This document shows positions 1 to 8,516 of a stretch of 64,000 bases of DNA, piece after piece. Each line of letters starts with the position of its first letter. Position 1 is the stretch's first letter. The DNA is taken from positions 48,222-112,221 of the forward strand of contig NZ_JASNJE010000013.1 in the NCBI RefSeq assembly GCF_030164465.1, read 5' to 3'. This stretch comes from Sedimentitalea xiamensis. GTDB taxonomy: Bacteria > Pseudomonadota > Alphaproteobacteria > Rhodobacterales > Rhodobacteraceae. A program made the translations under genes and the position numbers. Under the pieces are notes generated by a model that was not told the DNA's origin, ran no database searches, and saw nothing but the letters and a program-made list of their open reading frames with translations.

Positions 1-35
1 CAGAAAGGTGAGATGTGCAAGCGAAACCGGACGCA

Positions 36-1721
36 TCAGACCGATCCCGCCGCGCGCCGGCCGGCTATGTAGCCGAAGGTCATCGCCGGCCCGATGTTGA
101 TCCCGCCCGCCGGATAGTGCCCGCCCATCACGCTCGCCATGTCGCAGCCCGCCGCATAAAGCCCGCCGATCACCGAGCCATCGGCGCGCAGGACTTCCGC
201 CGCGCCGTTTGTCTTGAGCCCCGCAAAGGTGCCGAAGCTTCCCGGAATGACCTTCACCGCATAGAAAGGCCCGGTCTCGATCGGGGCCACACAGGGATTG
301 GGCGTTTGCGCCGGATCGCCCCGCAACCGGTTGTAAGGCGTTGTGCCGCGTCCGAACGCGGGGTCCCGGCCCTCTCGGGCATCGGCGTTGTAGGTTTCCA
401 GCGTTTCCTTCAAACCCGCCGGATCGATGCCGCAGGCGCGCGCCAGATCGGCGACCGTCCGGCCCGACCTGATATAGCCGGATCGCAGGTAGGGTCCGAC
501 AGGCACCGGCCGGGGCCGGGAAATCCCAAGGCCATAGCGGCGCTGGAACGCCCTGGTGCAGATCAGCCAGGATTCCGGGATCTCGCCCGCCGGCGTCGCG
601 GCCAGCATCGCGACCACATAATCGTGATACCCGTTGCCTTCGTTGCAGAACCGCTTTCCGTCGCGCAGAACCCCGATGATTCCCGGTTTGCCCCGTTCGA
701 TGATATGCGGGAACAGAGCCGTTGAGCCATCGCCCTTCGGCACCTCCGACACCGGGCAATAGGCCGAGGCCGACGCGACGGAACCGTCAAATGCGGCCCC
801 GACCGCTTCGGCAAGGGCGGCGCCGCCGCCGGTGCTGAACGGCGTCGCCAGGGTGCGCGGCGGCGTATCGGCCGGCGACAGCGGCGCAAGGCGCGTCATG
901 TCATGGGCAACGCCGCCGGTCGCCAGAACGACACCCGCGTCCGTCACGATCCGGTGCGCGCCCCCGGCGGTTTCCACCTCGACCCCGCATACGCGCGCGC
1001 CATCGACGCAAAGCCGCTTGACGTTCACCGAGGTCCTGAGATCGACACCCAGATCGCGGGCGGATTTCAGCAACCGCGCGACGAGCGCATTTCCGTTGCG
1101 CAGCTGCATGCCGCGCCCGTGCAACGCCAGATCGACCAGATGCCGCCCGAACCGCCGGCTCACATGGGCAAAGGCGCGCGGCGACCGCGTCATCGTCATG
1201 AACGCCCGTAGATCGGCCCCGGCCTGTATGGTCATTCCCATGAACGCCGTCTCCGCCAGCGGTTTCCGCAGCAGGGCGATATCCTTGCCCAGGGCGCGAC
1301 CATCGAACGGGGCGGCAATGACGGATCGCCCCCCTTTCCCCGCGCCGGACACCTGCCCATAGGTATCCGGAATATGCGTTCCGCCTTCGAACCGCACCGC
1401 CGTGGCCGATTCGAAAAAGCCGACCATCTCGGGTGCGGCCCGCAGGAAGGCATCGACCTTGGCGTCGTCAAAATTGTTGCCCAGGACCTGCGCGAGATAA
1501 CGCCGCGGGGCGTCGATATCCTCGACGATGCCGGCGCGCACCGCCAGCGGATTGCGCGGGACCCACATCCATCCGCCGGACCAGGCCGTCGTGCCTCCGA
1601 TCACCGGCGCTTTTTCGAGAAGCACGACCTTCAGGCCTTCATGCGCGGCGGTGACGGCGGCTGACAATCCCGCGGCCCCCGACCCGATCACCACCAGATC
1701 GCAGGTTTCCGGCGCCGTCAT
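36..1721 (-). CDS. FAD-dependent oxidoreductase, 3-ketosteroid-dehydrogenase-like
   Basis: A 561-residue flavoprotein of the FAD_binding_2 family (fumarate reductase/KstD type). The N-terminal dinucleotide-binding motif GSGAAGLSAA is clear, and the C-terminal FAD-binding segment GHYPAGGINIGPAMTFGY resembles 3-ketosteroid delta1-dehydrogenases, as does the preceding GPFYAVKVIPG segment carrying the catalytic-type Tyr. No signal peptide is seen, so it is probably cytoplasmic. I start it at 1721, one base after the TetR stop, because GGAG lies 7 bases upstream; an ATG at 1745 would overlap the regulator. It is in an operon with the TetR gene and divergent from a TctCBA transporter and hydroaromatic acid genes. 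Enzymes of this family desaturate cyclic ketones, so a role in aromatising an alicyclic acid is inferred, not shown. The substrate is unknown. Confidence 0.85.
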   Translation of the reverse strand: MTAPETCDLVVIGSGAAGLSAAVTAAHEGLKVVLLEKAPVIGGTTAWSGGWMWVPRNPLAVRAGIVEDIDAPRRYLAQVLGNNFDDAKVDAFLRAAPEMVGFFESATAVRFEGGTHIPDTYGQVSGAGKGGRSVIAAPFDGRALGKDIALLRKPLAETAFMGMTIQAGADLRAFMTMTRSPRAFAHVSRRFGRHLVDLALHGRGMQLRNGNALVARLLKSARDLGVDLRTSVNVKRLCVDGARVCGVEVETAGGAHRIVTDAGVVLATGGVAHDMTRLAPLSPADTPPRTLATPFSTGGGAALAEAVGAAFDGSVASASAYCPVSEVPKGDGSTALFPHIIERGKPGIIGVLRDGKRFCNEGNGYHDYVVAMLAATPAGEIPESWLICTRAFQRRYGLGISRPRPVPVGPYLRSGYIRSGRTVADLARACGIDPAGLKETLETYNADAREGRDPAFGRGTTPYNRLRGDPAQTPNPCVAPIETGPFYAVKVIPGSFGTFAGLKTNGAAEVLRADGSVIGGLYAAGCDMASVMGGHYPAGGINIGPAMTFGYIAGRRAAGSV

Positions 1722-1722
1722 G

Positions 1723-2406
1723 TCAGCTCCAGGATTTCGGGTCATGGCCGATGACGACGGCGGCCATCACCATGTCCGCCAGCCGTTCCTTCAGGGCCGC
1801 CTGATGGGCTTTCGAATAGAGCGACGTTCCGAAAGACGCCGAGAACGTAGCCCGGTTCGAGACATTGTAGAAGCTGAACGAACTGATCAGCCAGTGCAGT
1901 TCCAGCGGATCGGCCCCGGCCCGAAACAAGCCCTCGGCCTTGCCGCGCCTGCAGACATCCGAAAGCTTGTCGATGATCGACCGGTTCAGGTTCGGAACGA
2001 TATCGGATTTCCGCAGGTAATCGGCATTGTGGATGTTCTCGATCATCACCAGACGAATGAAATGCGGCGCGTTCGCATGGGCGTCAAAGGTCGCCTCGAT
2101 CAGACGCCGGAGGGCCTTTACCGGATCGAGTCCCGCCACATCCAGAAGATCCTCGCTGCGGCGCAGAAATGCATAAACCCCTTCCAGAACAGCGCAATAA
2201 AGCCCTTCCTTGTCGCCGAAATAGTAGTAGATCATGCGCTTGGACGTCGATGTCCTGCGGGCGATCTCGTTGATGTTCGCCCCCGAAAGACCATGTGCCG
2301 CGAATTCTTCGGTCGCGATGGCCAGGATGTTCTGCCTGACCGCCTCGGGATCCTTTTTCCAAGATGTCTTGCGCGCCTTTGCCGGACGCTCCGCTCCTCC
2401 ATCCAT
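1723..2406 (-). CDS. TetR/AcrR family transcriptional regulator
   Basis: A 227-residue protein with a typical N-terminal helix-turn-helix (about residues 20-65; SGANINEIARRTSTSKRMIYYYFGDK is the recognition region) followed by an all-helical ligand domain. A basic N-terminal extension rich in Lys/Arg precedes the HTH. The gene is divergent from tctC, and its stop is 1 base from the flavoenzyme start, so the two are co-transcribed. The 162-base intergenic region holds two 16-bp direct repeats that are good operator candidates. Probably a repressor relieved by a hydroaromatic or aromatic acid; the ligand is inferred only from context. Confidence 0.85.
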   Translation of the reverse strand: MDGGAERPAKARKTSWKKDPEAVRQNILAIATEEFAAHGLSGANINEIARRTSTSKRMIYYYFGDKEGLYCAVLEGVYAFLRRSEDLLDVAGLDPVKALRRLIEATFDAHANAPHFIRLVMIENIHNADYLRKSDIVPNLNRSIIDKLSDVCRRGKAEGLFRAGADPLELHWLISSFSFYNVSNRATFSASFGTSLYSKAHQAALKERLADMVMAAVVIGHDPKSWS

Positions 2407-2455
2407 GGTCTTGCCTCATGCGTAAGTCTGATTCTGCCCCTTGGATAGCACAAAT

Positions 2456-2501
2456 TTAACCCTGCGGTACATTTTTGTTGACAAATTAACCCTTAAGTAC
2501 A
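2456..2501. promoter_or_regulatory. Tandem operator candidate in the TetR/tctC divergent promoter
   Basis: Two 16-base direct repeats lie at 2456-2471 (TTAACCCTGCGGTACA) and 2486-2501 (TTAACCCTTAAGTACA). They differ at three central positions and start exactly 30 bases apart, about three helical turns. A perfect -35 hexamer TTGACA for the plus strand sits at 2478-2483, between them, so protein on the second copy would cover the spacer toward tctC. No convincing -10 was found. The spacing and place fit binding by the divergent TetR protein; this is inferred. Confidence 0.6.
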
Positions 2502-2568
2502 AAAAAGGAGGCAATCCAGCGAAACGAGGAGCGAATCGCTGGCCGGAAAACACCAAGGGAGGACAGAA

Positions 2569-3573
2569 ATGTCTCGTAAACTGATTGGCGCACTCGTTGC
2601 GTTCGGACTGGGCGCAACCGTCGCATCGGCGCAAGACTACCCGGCCAAGGAAATCCAGGGCATCATCCAGTGGGGCGCCGGCGGATCGACCGATACGGTC
2701 ATGCGCTCGGTGACGCCGCATGCCGAGGAAGTCCTGGGCGGAACCGTCGTTCTGCAAAACATGACCGGCGCGGTCGGCGCCATCGCCCTGAACCATGTCG
2801 CCGGTTCGGACGCGGACGGCTACACCCTGCTGATGGGCGCGGAAAACCCGCTGCTCTACAAGGTGATGGGTCTGGGCGACAAGGATTATTCCGAATTCAC
2901 GCCGATCAACATCCTGGCGCGCGGCACGCCGATCCTCGTTGCCAACAACGAGGCGCCTTTCGACGACTATGCCGGCATGATGGAATATATCGCGAACAAT
3001 CCCGGCGAGCTGCGCATCGGGTCCACGGGTCCGGGCGGCGTGCCCTCCGTCATCACCGCGATGATGGACACCGTCGAAGGCAAGCTCGACGTGACGGCGG
3101 TTCCCTATGACGGCGACGGACCGGCCCTGACCGCCCTGCAAGGCGGCGCGATCGACGTGATGCCGGCGGTGCTTGGCGCCTCCATCGAGGGCATTCGCGC
3201 CGGGTCGATGAAACCGCTCGCGATCTTCGACGTCGCGCAGAACGCGAAACTTCCGGATGTGCCGCTGGTGACAAGCTTCAACGAAGGCTACAACACCTAC
3301 CTGCCCTGGGGTCCGTTCTTTGGCGTGTTCGCCCCGAAGGGCACCCCGGACGACATTGTCGCCAAACTCGGCGAAGCCTATGCCGCCGGCGCGGCGCATC
3401 CCGATTTCGTCGAACTGATGGACAACCGCGGTTTCACCATGATGGGAATCAGCGGCGCCGAAGCTGAGGACTTCCTGGCCAAATGGCAGCAGGGCACCGC
3501 CTGGCTCTTGCAGGACGCAGGATTGACCAAGGCGTCGCCGGAAGACTTCGGCATCGCGCGTCCGGGCGAATAG
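2569..3573 (+). CDS. tctC: Tripartite tricarboxylate transporter substrate-binding protein (TctC/BugT family)
   Basis: A 334-residue periplasmic solute-binding protein. The signal peptide is obvious (residues 1-21, ending VASAQ), followed by the family pattern YPAKEIQGIIQWGAGGSTD, in which the Gly-rich loop binds a carboxylate. The start is supported by GGGAGGA 7 bases upstream. It is the first gene of tctCBA, as usual for this family, and is followed by a strong stem-loop. TctC proteins bind di-/tricarboxylates or aromatic acids. The downstream dehydrogenase and 3-dehydroshikimate dehydratase suggest shikimate, quinate or a similar ring acid as ligand, by inference. Confidence 0.92.
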   Translation: MSRKLIGALVAFGLGATVASAQDYPAKEIQGIIQWGAGGSTDTVMRSVTPHAEEVLGGTVVLQNMTGAVGAIALNHVAGSDADGYTLLMGAENPLLYKVMGLGDKDYSEFTPINILARGTPILVANNEAPFDDYAGMMEYIANNPGELRIGSTGPGGVPSVITAMMDTVEGKLDVTAVPYDGDGPALTALQGGAIDVMPAVLGASIEGIRAGSMKPLAIFDVAQNAKLPDVPLVTSFNEGYNTYLPWGPFFGVFAPKGTPDDIVAKLGEAYAAGAAHPDFVELMDNRGFTMMGISGAEAEDFLAKWQQGTAWLLQDAGLTKASPEDFGIARPGE

Positions 3574-3617
3574 GCCGGCACCCAACCGCGCGGCAGGCCA
3601 GAGGGCCAGCCGAACAT

Positions 3618-3652
3618 GGCGCCGCCCGCGCCAGATGACGCTGGGCGGCGCC
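3618..3652. other. Intercistronic stem-loop between tctC and tctB
   Basis: A perfect 10-bp inverted repeat (GGCGCCGCCC at 3618-3627 and GGGCGGCGCC at 3643-3652) with a 15-base loop. It has no T-tract, so it is unlikely to be a simple terminator. Such hairpins behind a binding-protein gene commonly stabilise the upstream mRNA and reduce expression of the membrane subunits; that role is inferred here. Confidence 0.75.
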
Positions 3653-3701
3653 GCGCGTTCCGGGATAGGAGCCCGGATCAATTCAACGGGAGGAGACAAC
3701 C

Positions 3702-4277
3702 ATGGATCCGGATTTCAGGGGCGACAGCGATCACCACGATGGCACATCGGACGCGACGCCCGGCGGCTACACCGAACAACGCAGACCGGGCGAACTCGGC
3801 TTCGCGATCTTTCTGAGCGTCGCGAGCCTGTTCCTGCTCTACAGCGCCTACGGCATCTCGGGCTTTGAAGCGCTGTCCGCGCCGGGCGCCGTGCCGATGG
3901 CCACCACGCTGGTCATGGCGGTCGCGGCCCTGGTGGTGACGGCGCGCACCGCGCGGTTTCCTCTCGTGCCGACCGAAACCCTGGGCAAGGACATTCTGCC
4001 ACCGCTGGTTCTTGTTTTCATCGGGTTTCTCATTCTCTTCGGCCTGCTGCTGAAACCGCTGGGCTTCGTTCCGACGGCCGCCATCTTCCTGGTGGTTTCG
4101 GTCAAGCTGCTCGCCCGCAAGGGCTGGGGCTACACCTTTGCCGTCGCGCTTGGCTCGCTCGTCATCATCTGGATCGTGTTCCGCGTGATCTTCACCGTGC
4201 TGTTGCCGGCGGGCATCCTGCCCGAGGCCGAATTCATCCAGTTCTTCCGCAATCTCGTTTCCGGGGGGGCCTCCTGA
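3702..4277 (+). CDS. tctB: Tripartite tricarboxylate transporter small membrane subunit TctB
   Basis: A 191-residue membrane protein with a charged N-terminal cytoplasmic stretch of about 30 residues, then four hydrophobic segments (about 32-50, 64-83, 103-130 and 142-165), the usual TctB layout. A Shine-Dalgarno sequence, GGGAGGAG, lies 8 bases upstream. Its stop overlaps the tctA start (TGATG), so translation is coupled. It is the least conserved subunit of these transporters; identification rests on topology and on its place between tctC and tctA. Confidence 0.85.
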   Translation: MDPDFRGDSDHHDGTSDATPGGYTEQRRPGELGFAIFLSVASLFLLYSAYGISGFEALSAPGAVPMATTLVMAVAALVVTARTARFPLVPTETLGKDILPPLVLVFIGFLILFGLLLKPLGFVPTAAIFLVVSVKLLARKGWGYTFAVALGSLVIIWIVFRVIFTVLLPAGILPEAEFIQFFRNLVSGGAS

Positions 4278-5785
4278 TGGACACGATACTCGCCATGCTC
4301 ACGATCTTCACGCAGCCGGAACTGCTGGTTCTGGTGGGGGTCGGAACCTTCGCAGGGATCTACATCGGGGCGATCCCCGGCCTGTCGGTGACGATGGCCG
4401 TCTCGATCCTGATTTCCTTCACCTTTTCCTGGGATGTCTATCCGGCGATCTCGTTGATGGTCGGCATCTACATGGGCGGCGTCTATGGCGGATCGCGCAC
4501 CGCGATCCTGCTCAACATCCCCGGCGCGCCCTCGGCCATCGCGACGGCGATGGACGGCTACCCGATGGCCAAACGCGGCGAAGCCGGGCAAGCCATCGGC
4601 GTGACCACGGTCATGTCGTTCTTCGGCGGGCTGATCGGCATCCTGGTGCTGGCGCTGGCTGCCCCCTTCGTGTCGGACTTCGCGCTCACCTTCCAGCCCC
4701 GCGACTACATGCTGCTGGCCGTGCTCGGCATCCTGCTGGTCGGGTCGCTGTCCAGCGGGTCGCTGGTCAAGGGCATATTCGCCGGGGCTCTCGGCATCGC
4801 CATCGGCGCCGTGGGCCGTGACCCGCTGACCTTCACCGAACGCTTCACCTTCGATCTTCAGATCATGGAAGGCGGCATTTCCTTCATCGCCGTCATGATC
4901 GGCATGTTCGGGGTCTCCGAAGCCCTTCTTCAGTTGCAGAACGTCGGAATGAAGGCGGTGCGCCAGAAGATCAGCAAGATCGTCCCATCCTTCGGAACCA
5001 TCCGCAAATACCTGCCGCTGTCCCTGCAAACATCGAGCATCGGCGTGATCATCGGCGCCCTGCCCGGCACCGGCGGCGACATTGCGGCCTTGATGGCCTA
5101 TGACCACGCCAAGCGCGTCACCAAGAACCCGGAACGCCCCTTCGGCGAAGGCGCGATGGAAGGTCTCGTCGCGCCGGAAACCGCGAACAACGCCGCCGTC
5201 GGCGGGGCCTTCATTCCGATGATGACCCTGGGCATACCCGGCGATGCCGTGACCGCGATCATGATCGGCGCGCTCTTCATCCATGGGCTGAACCCCGGCC
5301 CGATGCTGATGATCGACCAGCCGGACATGTTCTGGTTCATCGTCGGCGCGCTGCTGACCGCCAATGTCTTCATGCTGATCTTCGGGCTGACCGGGATCAA
5401 GATCTTCACCAAGATCGTCGAGATGCCGCGTTCGGTCATCATCCCGCTGATCCTGCTGCTGTCGATTGTCGGGGCCTATGCGGTCAACAATTCGATCTCC
5501 GATGTCTACTGGATGCTCGGGTTCGGGGTCTTCGGATATTTCATGCGCCATTACGGCTACCCGCTGGGTCCGGTCATTCTGGGCGTGATCCTGTCGCGGC
5601 TGCTGGACGACAACTGGCGGCGCGCGATCATCTCGGAACGCGAAGACCTCGGCCGCTTCTTCGAAGGCATATTCACCAGCCCCCTGTCGCTCGTGCTCTT
5701 CGTCGCGGTGATCCTGATCTTCGTCAGCCAGACACCGCTCTGGATGTCCATGAAACGCCGTGTATTCGGAAAGGCAACGTCATGA
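4277..5785 (+). CDS. tctA: Tripartite tricarboxylate transporter large permease TctA
   Basis: A 502-residue polytopic permease, the normal length for TctA. The conserved motifs are present: GIYIGAIPGLSVTMAV near the N-terminus, YMGGVYGGSRTAILLNIPGAP around residues 70-90, and the second half repeats the pattern (GALPGTGGDIAALMAYDHAKR and PMMTLGIPGDAVTAIMIGA). It works with TctB and TctC as a secondary, ion-driven importer. Start and stop overlap both neighbours by one and four bases, indicating a coupled operon that continues into the catabolic dehydrogenase. Confidence 0.93.
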   Translation: MDTILAMLTIFTQPELLVLVGVGTFAGIYIGAIPGLSVTMAVSILISFTFSWDVYPAISLMVGIYMGGVYGGSRTAILLNIPGAPSAIATAMDGYPMAKRGEAGQAIGVTTVMSFFGGLIGILVLALAAPFVSDFALTFQPRDYMLLAVLGILLVGSLSSGSLVKGIFAGALGIAIGAVGRDPLTFTERFTFDLQIMEGGISFIAVMIGMFGVSEALLQLQNVGMKAVRQKISKIVPSFGTIRKYLPLSLQTSSIGVIIGALPGTGGDIAALMAYDHAKRVTKNPERPFGEGAMEGLVAPETANNAAVGGAFIPMMTLGIPGDAVTAIMIGALFIHGLNPGPMLMIDQPDMFWFIVGALLTANVFMLIFGLTGIKIFTKIVEMPRSVIIPLILLLSIVGAYAVNNSISDVYWMLGFGVFGYFMRHYGYPLGPVILGVILSRLLDDNWRRAIISEREDLGRFFEGIFTSPLSLVLFVAVILIFVSQTPLWMSMKRRVFGKATS

Positions 5786-6633
5786 CAAATACATCGGAAA
5801 CCACCGTGAAGCTCGGCCTGATCGGCGACAACATCACCCGGTCCAAGTCCCCCCGCCTGCATCGGACCGCCGGAACGCTGACCGGCCGCAACGTGACCTA
5901 TGACCGGCTGATCCCGAAGGACCTCGGCCTGACGTTTGACGAAGTCTTCGAACAGGCCCGTTCCGGCGGCTTTCGCGGCATCAATGTCACCTATCCCTAC
6001 AAGGAAGTGGTGACGGCCAAGGTGACGGTATCGGACCCGCTGGTGCGCGCCATCGGGGCCGTCAACACCGTGGTCTTCGACCCCGAGGGTCCGAAAGGGT
6101 TCAACACGGATTACTCCGGCTTCATGAGCGCCTACCGCAGCGTGCGCGGGTCGGAAAATCCGGGCACCGTCTGCCTGATCGGCACCGGCGGCGTCGGCAA
6201 GGCGGTCGCCTTCGGGCTGATCGGCCTGAAGGCCCGTGTCATCCGCTGCGTCGATCTCGACCCCGCCAAGGCGGAGGCGCTGGCCGACGCCCTGCGGGCG
6301 CTGGAGTCGGACACCCGGATCGAAACCTTCAGCGACCCCGTCGCGGCGGCGCGCGGCGCGGACGGGATCATCAACTGCACGCCCCTGGGCATGGTGGGCA
6401 TCGGCGGCTCCGCCCTGCCCTTTGAAGCGATGAAAGGCGCGGCCTGGGCCTTCGATGCGGTCTATACCCCGGTCGAGACTCCGTTTCTCATGGATGCGGA
6501 ACGCGCCGGGCTGACGGTGATTTCGGGCTACGAACTGTTCTTCGGACAGGGGATCGACGCCTGGTCCATCTTCACCGGCATCGGCCTCGACCACGCCGCC
6601 CTGCGCGCCGCGATCCAGGAGGAAGCGCCATGA
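5782..6633 (+). CDS. NAD-type quinate/shikimate dehydrogenase (AroE superfamily)
   Basis: A 283-residue AroE-family enzyme. Substrate-site residues are visible: Ser21 and Ser23 in the SKSPRLH motif, Lys74 in INVTYPYKE and Asp110 in NTDYSGF. The Rossmann motif GTGGVGKAVA (134-143) is followed by VDLDPAKA (157-164). An Asp at the end of beta-2, instead of the biosynthetic NRT motif, points to NAD+ and thus to the catabolic direction, as in Corynebacterium QsuD. It overlaps tctA and the dehydratase gene by 4 bases (ATGA) at each end. Likely reaction: shikimate to 3-dehydroshikimate and/or quinate to 3-dehydroquinate. No dehydroquinate dehydratase gene is present in the window. Confidence 0.88.
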   Translation: MTNTSETTVKLGLIGDNITRSKSPRLHRTAGTLTGRNVTYDRLIPKDLGLTFDEVFEQARSGGFRGINVTYPYKEVVTAKVTVSDPLVRAIGAVNTVVFDPEGPKGFNTDYSGFMSAYRSVRGSENPGTVCLIGTGGVGKAVAFGLIGLKARVIRCVDLDPAKAEALADALRALESDTRIETFSDPVAAARGADGIINCTPLGMVGIGGSALPFEAMKGAAWAFDAVYTPVETPFLMDAERAGLTVISGYELFFGQGIDAWSIFTGIGLDHAALRAAIQEEAP

Positions 6634-8516
6634 AGACCTCGATCGCGACGGTTTCGATCTCCGGCAATCTGGTCGAAAAGCTGGAGGCCATCGCCGCCGC
6701 CGGCTTCGACGGCATCGAGATCTTCGAACAGGATTTCATCGCCCATGACGGCAATCCCCGTGAGGTCGGCGACCTGATCCGCACCATGGGTCTGGACATC
6801 ACCCTGTTCCAGCCGTTCCGGGATTTCGAGGGCCTGCCGGAACCCTTGCGCGCCAAGGCGTTCGACCGGGCGGAGCGGAAATTCGACCTGATGCAGGAAC
6901 TCGGCACCGACCTGGTGCTCGTCTGCTCCTCCTGCCATCCGCAGGCCCTGGGCGGCATCGACCGGGCCGCCGAAGACTTCCACGCCCTGGGCGAACGCGC
7001 CGCCGCCCGCGGCCTGCGCGTCGGCTTCGAAGCCCTGGCCTGGGGGCGGCATGTCAACGACCACCGGGACGCCTGGGAAATCGTCCGGCGGGCCGATCAT
7101 GCCAATGTCGGGGTGATCCTCGACAGCTTCCACACGCTGTCGCGCAGGATCGACCCGGAAACGATCCGCCGCATCCCCGGCGACAGGATCTTCTTCGTCC
7201 AGCTGGCCGATGCGCCGCTGATCGACATGGACCTGCTCTACTGGTCCCGGCATTTCCGCAACATGCCCGGCGAAGGCGACCTGGCGGTCACGGATTTCAT
7301 GAAGGCGGTGATGGCCACCGGCTACGCCGGGCCGGTCTCGCTGGAGATCTTCAACGATCAGTTCCGCGGCGGGCGGCCGAAGACGATCGCCAAGGACGGC
7401 TACCGGTCGCTCGTCGCCCTGATGGACGATGTGCGCCGCGAAGAACCCGCGGCCGTGCGCGACCTCGCCCCGATGCCGGCCCGATCCACCGTGAACGGCG
7501 TCGCCTTCGTGGAATTCGCCACGCGGGGCGAAGAAGCGGATGCGCTGGAAACCATGCTGCGGTCCCTCGGCTTCCGTCTTTCGGGCGCCCATATCGCCAA
7601 GAACCTGTCGCTCTGGGCACAGGGCGAAATCCGGATCGTCGTGAACCGGGAAACCAGCGGTTACGCCAGCAGCGCCTACAGCATGCACGGCACCACGGTC
7701 TGCGACATCGGCATCTCCGTGCAGGCCGCGACGGAAACCGTGGACAGGGCGCAGCGGCTGGGCGCCGATCCCTTCCGGCAGCCGATCGGACCGGGCGAAC
7801 TCGACATCCCGGCGATCCGCGGCCTCAGCGGCAGCGTCCTGCATTTCATCGACGAAGCCAGCGGTCTGAACGACGTATGGTCGGTGGAATTCACCGAGAC
7901 TCCGGGCGAGGACAGCGGGGCCGGTCTGAAACGCATCGACCACCTGGCGCAGACCATGAGCTATGACGAGATGCTCAGCTGGTCGCTGTTCTACACGACG
8001 CTGTTTGAGATGCGGAAATCCCCCATGGTCGATGTGGTCGATCCGGACGGGCTGGTACGCAGCCAGGCGCTCGAAACCCCGGACGGGACCTTCCGGATCA
8101 CGCTCAACGGCGCGGAAACCCACCGCACGATGGCCGGGAATTTCCTGGCCGACAGCTTCGGCGCATCGGTGCAGCATATCGCGCTGGCGAGCGACGACAT
8201 TTTCGCCACTTCCGATGCCCTGGCCGCGCGCGGGTTTGCACCCTTGCCGATGTCGGACAACTACTATGCCGACCTGGCCGCGCGGTTCGACCTGGACGCC
8301 GGCATGCTGGCGCGGCTCAAGGCCGGCAACATCCTCTACGACGAGGATGCCTCCGGCGCGTTCTTCCAGTTCTACTCGCGGCCCTATTCCGGCGGCATGT
8401 TCTTTGAGATCGTGCAACGGTGGAACGGCTATGCCGGCTATGGCGCGCCGAACGCGCCGTTCCGCATCGCCGCGCAGAAACGCCTGATGCGCCCGAAAGG
8501 AATGCCGAAAAGATGA
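6630..8516 (+). CDS. 3-Dehydroshikimate dehydratase fused to a hydroxyphenylpyruvate-dioxygenase-like domain (QsuB/QuiC1 type)
   Basis: A 628-residue two-domain protein converting 3-dehydroshikimate to protocatechuate. Residues 1-275 form the xylose-isomerase-like TIM barrel with the expected metal ligands Glu134, Asp165, Gln191 and Glu239. Residues about 285-625 form a vicinal-oxygen-chelate domain like 4-hydroxyphenylpyruvate dioxygenase, which keeps the full ligand triad His438, His516 and Glu593. This is the bipartite architecture of bacterial QsuB/QuiC1. Translation is coupled to the dehydrogenase gene by ATGA, and its own stop overlaps a start codon opening the pcaC-like fragment. It links hydroaromatic acid uptake to the pca genes 6 kb downstream. 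Confidence 0.92.
   Translation: MKTSIATVSISGNLVEKLEAIAAAGFDGIEIFEQDFIAHDGNPREVGDLIRTMGLDITLFQPFRDFEGLPEPLRAKAFDRAERKFDLMQELGTDLVLVCSSCHPQALGGIDRAAEDFHALGERAAARGLRVGFEALAWGRHVNDHRDAWEIVRRADHANVGVILDSFHTLSRRIDPETIRRIPGDRIFFVQLADAPLIDMDLLYWSRHFRNMPGEGDLAVTDFMKAVMATGYAGPVSLEIFNDQFRGGRPKTIAKDGYRSLVALMDDVRREEPAAVRDLAPMPARSTVNGVAFVEFATRGEEADALETMLRSLGFRLSGAHIAKNLSLWAQGEIRIVVNRETSGYASSAYSMHGTTVCDIGISVQAATETVDRAQRLGADPFRQPIGPGELDIPAIRGLSGSVLHFIDEASGLNDVWSVEFTETPGEDSGAGLKRIDHLAQTMSYDEMLSWSLFYTTLFEMRKSPMVDVVDPDGLVRSQALETPDGTFRITLNGAETHRTMAGNFLADSFGASVQHIALASDDIFATSDALAARGFAPLPMSDNYYADLAARFDLDAGMLARLKAGNILYDEDASGAFFQFYSRPYSGGMFFEIVQRWNGYAGYGAPNAPFRIAAQKRLMRPKGMPKR

Noticed and set aside
4130..5551. Large His/Asp/Arg-rich frame antisense to tctA
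   Set aside because: Composition is that of a reverse-complement shadow; tctA has all family motifs on the plus strand.
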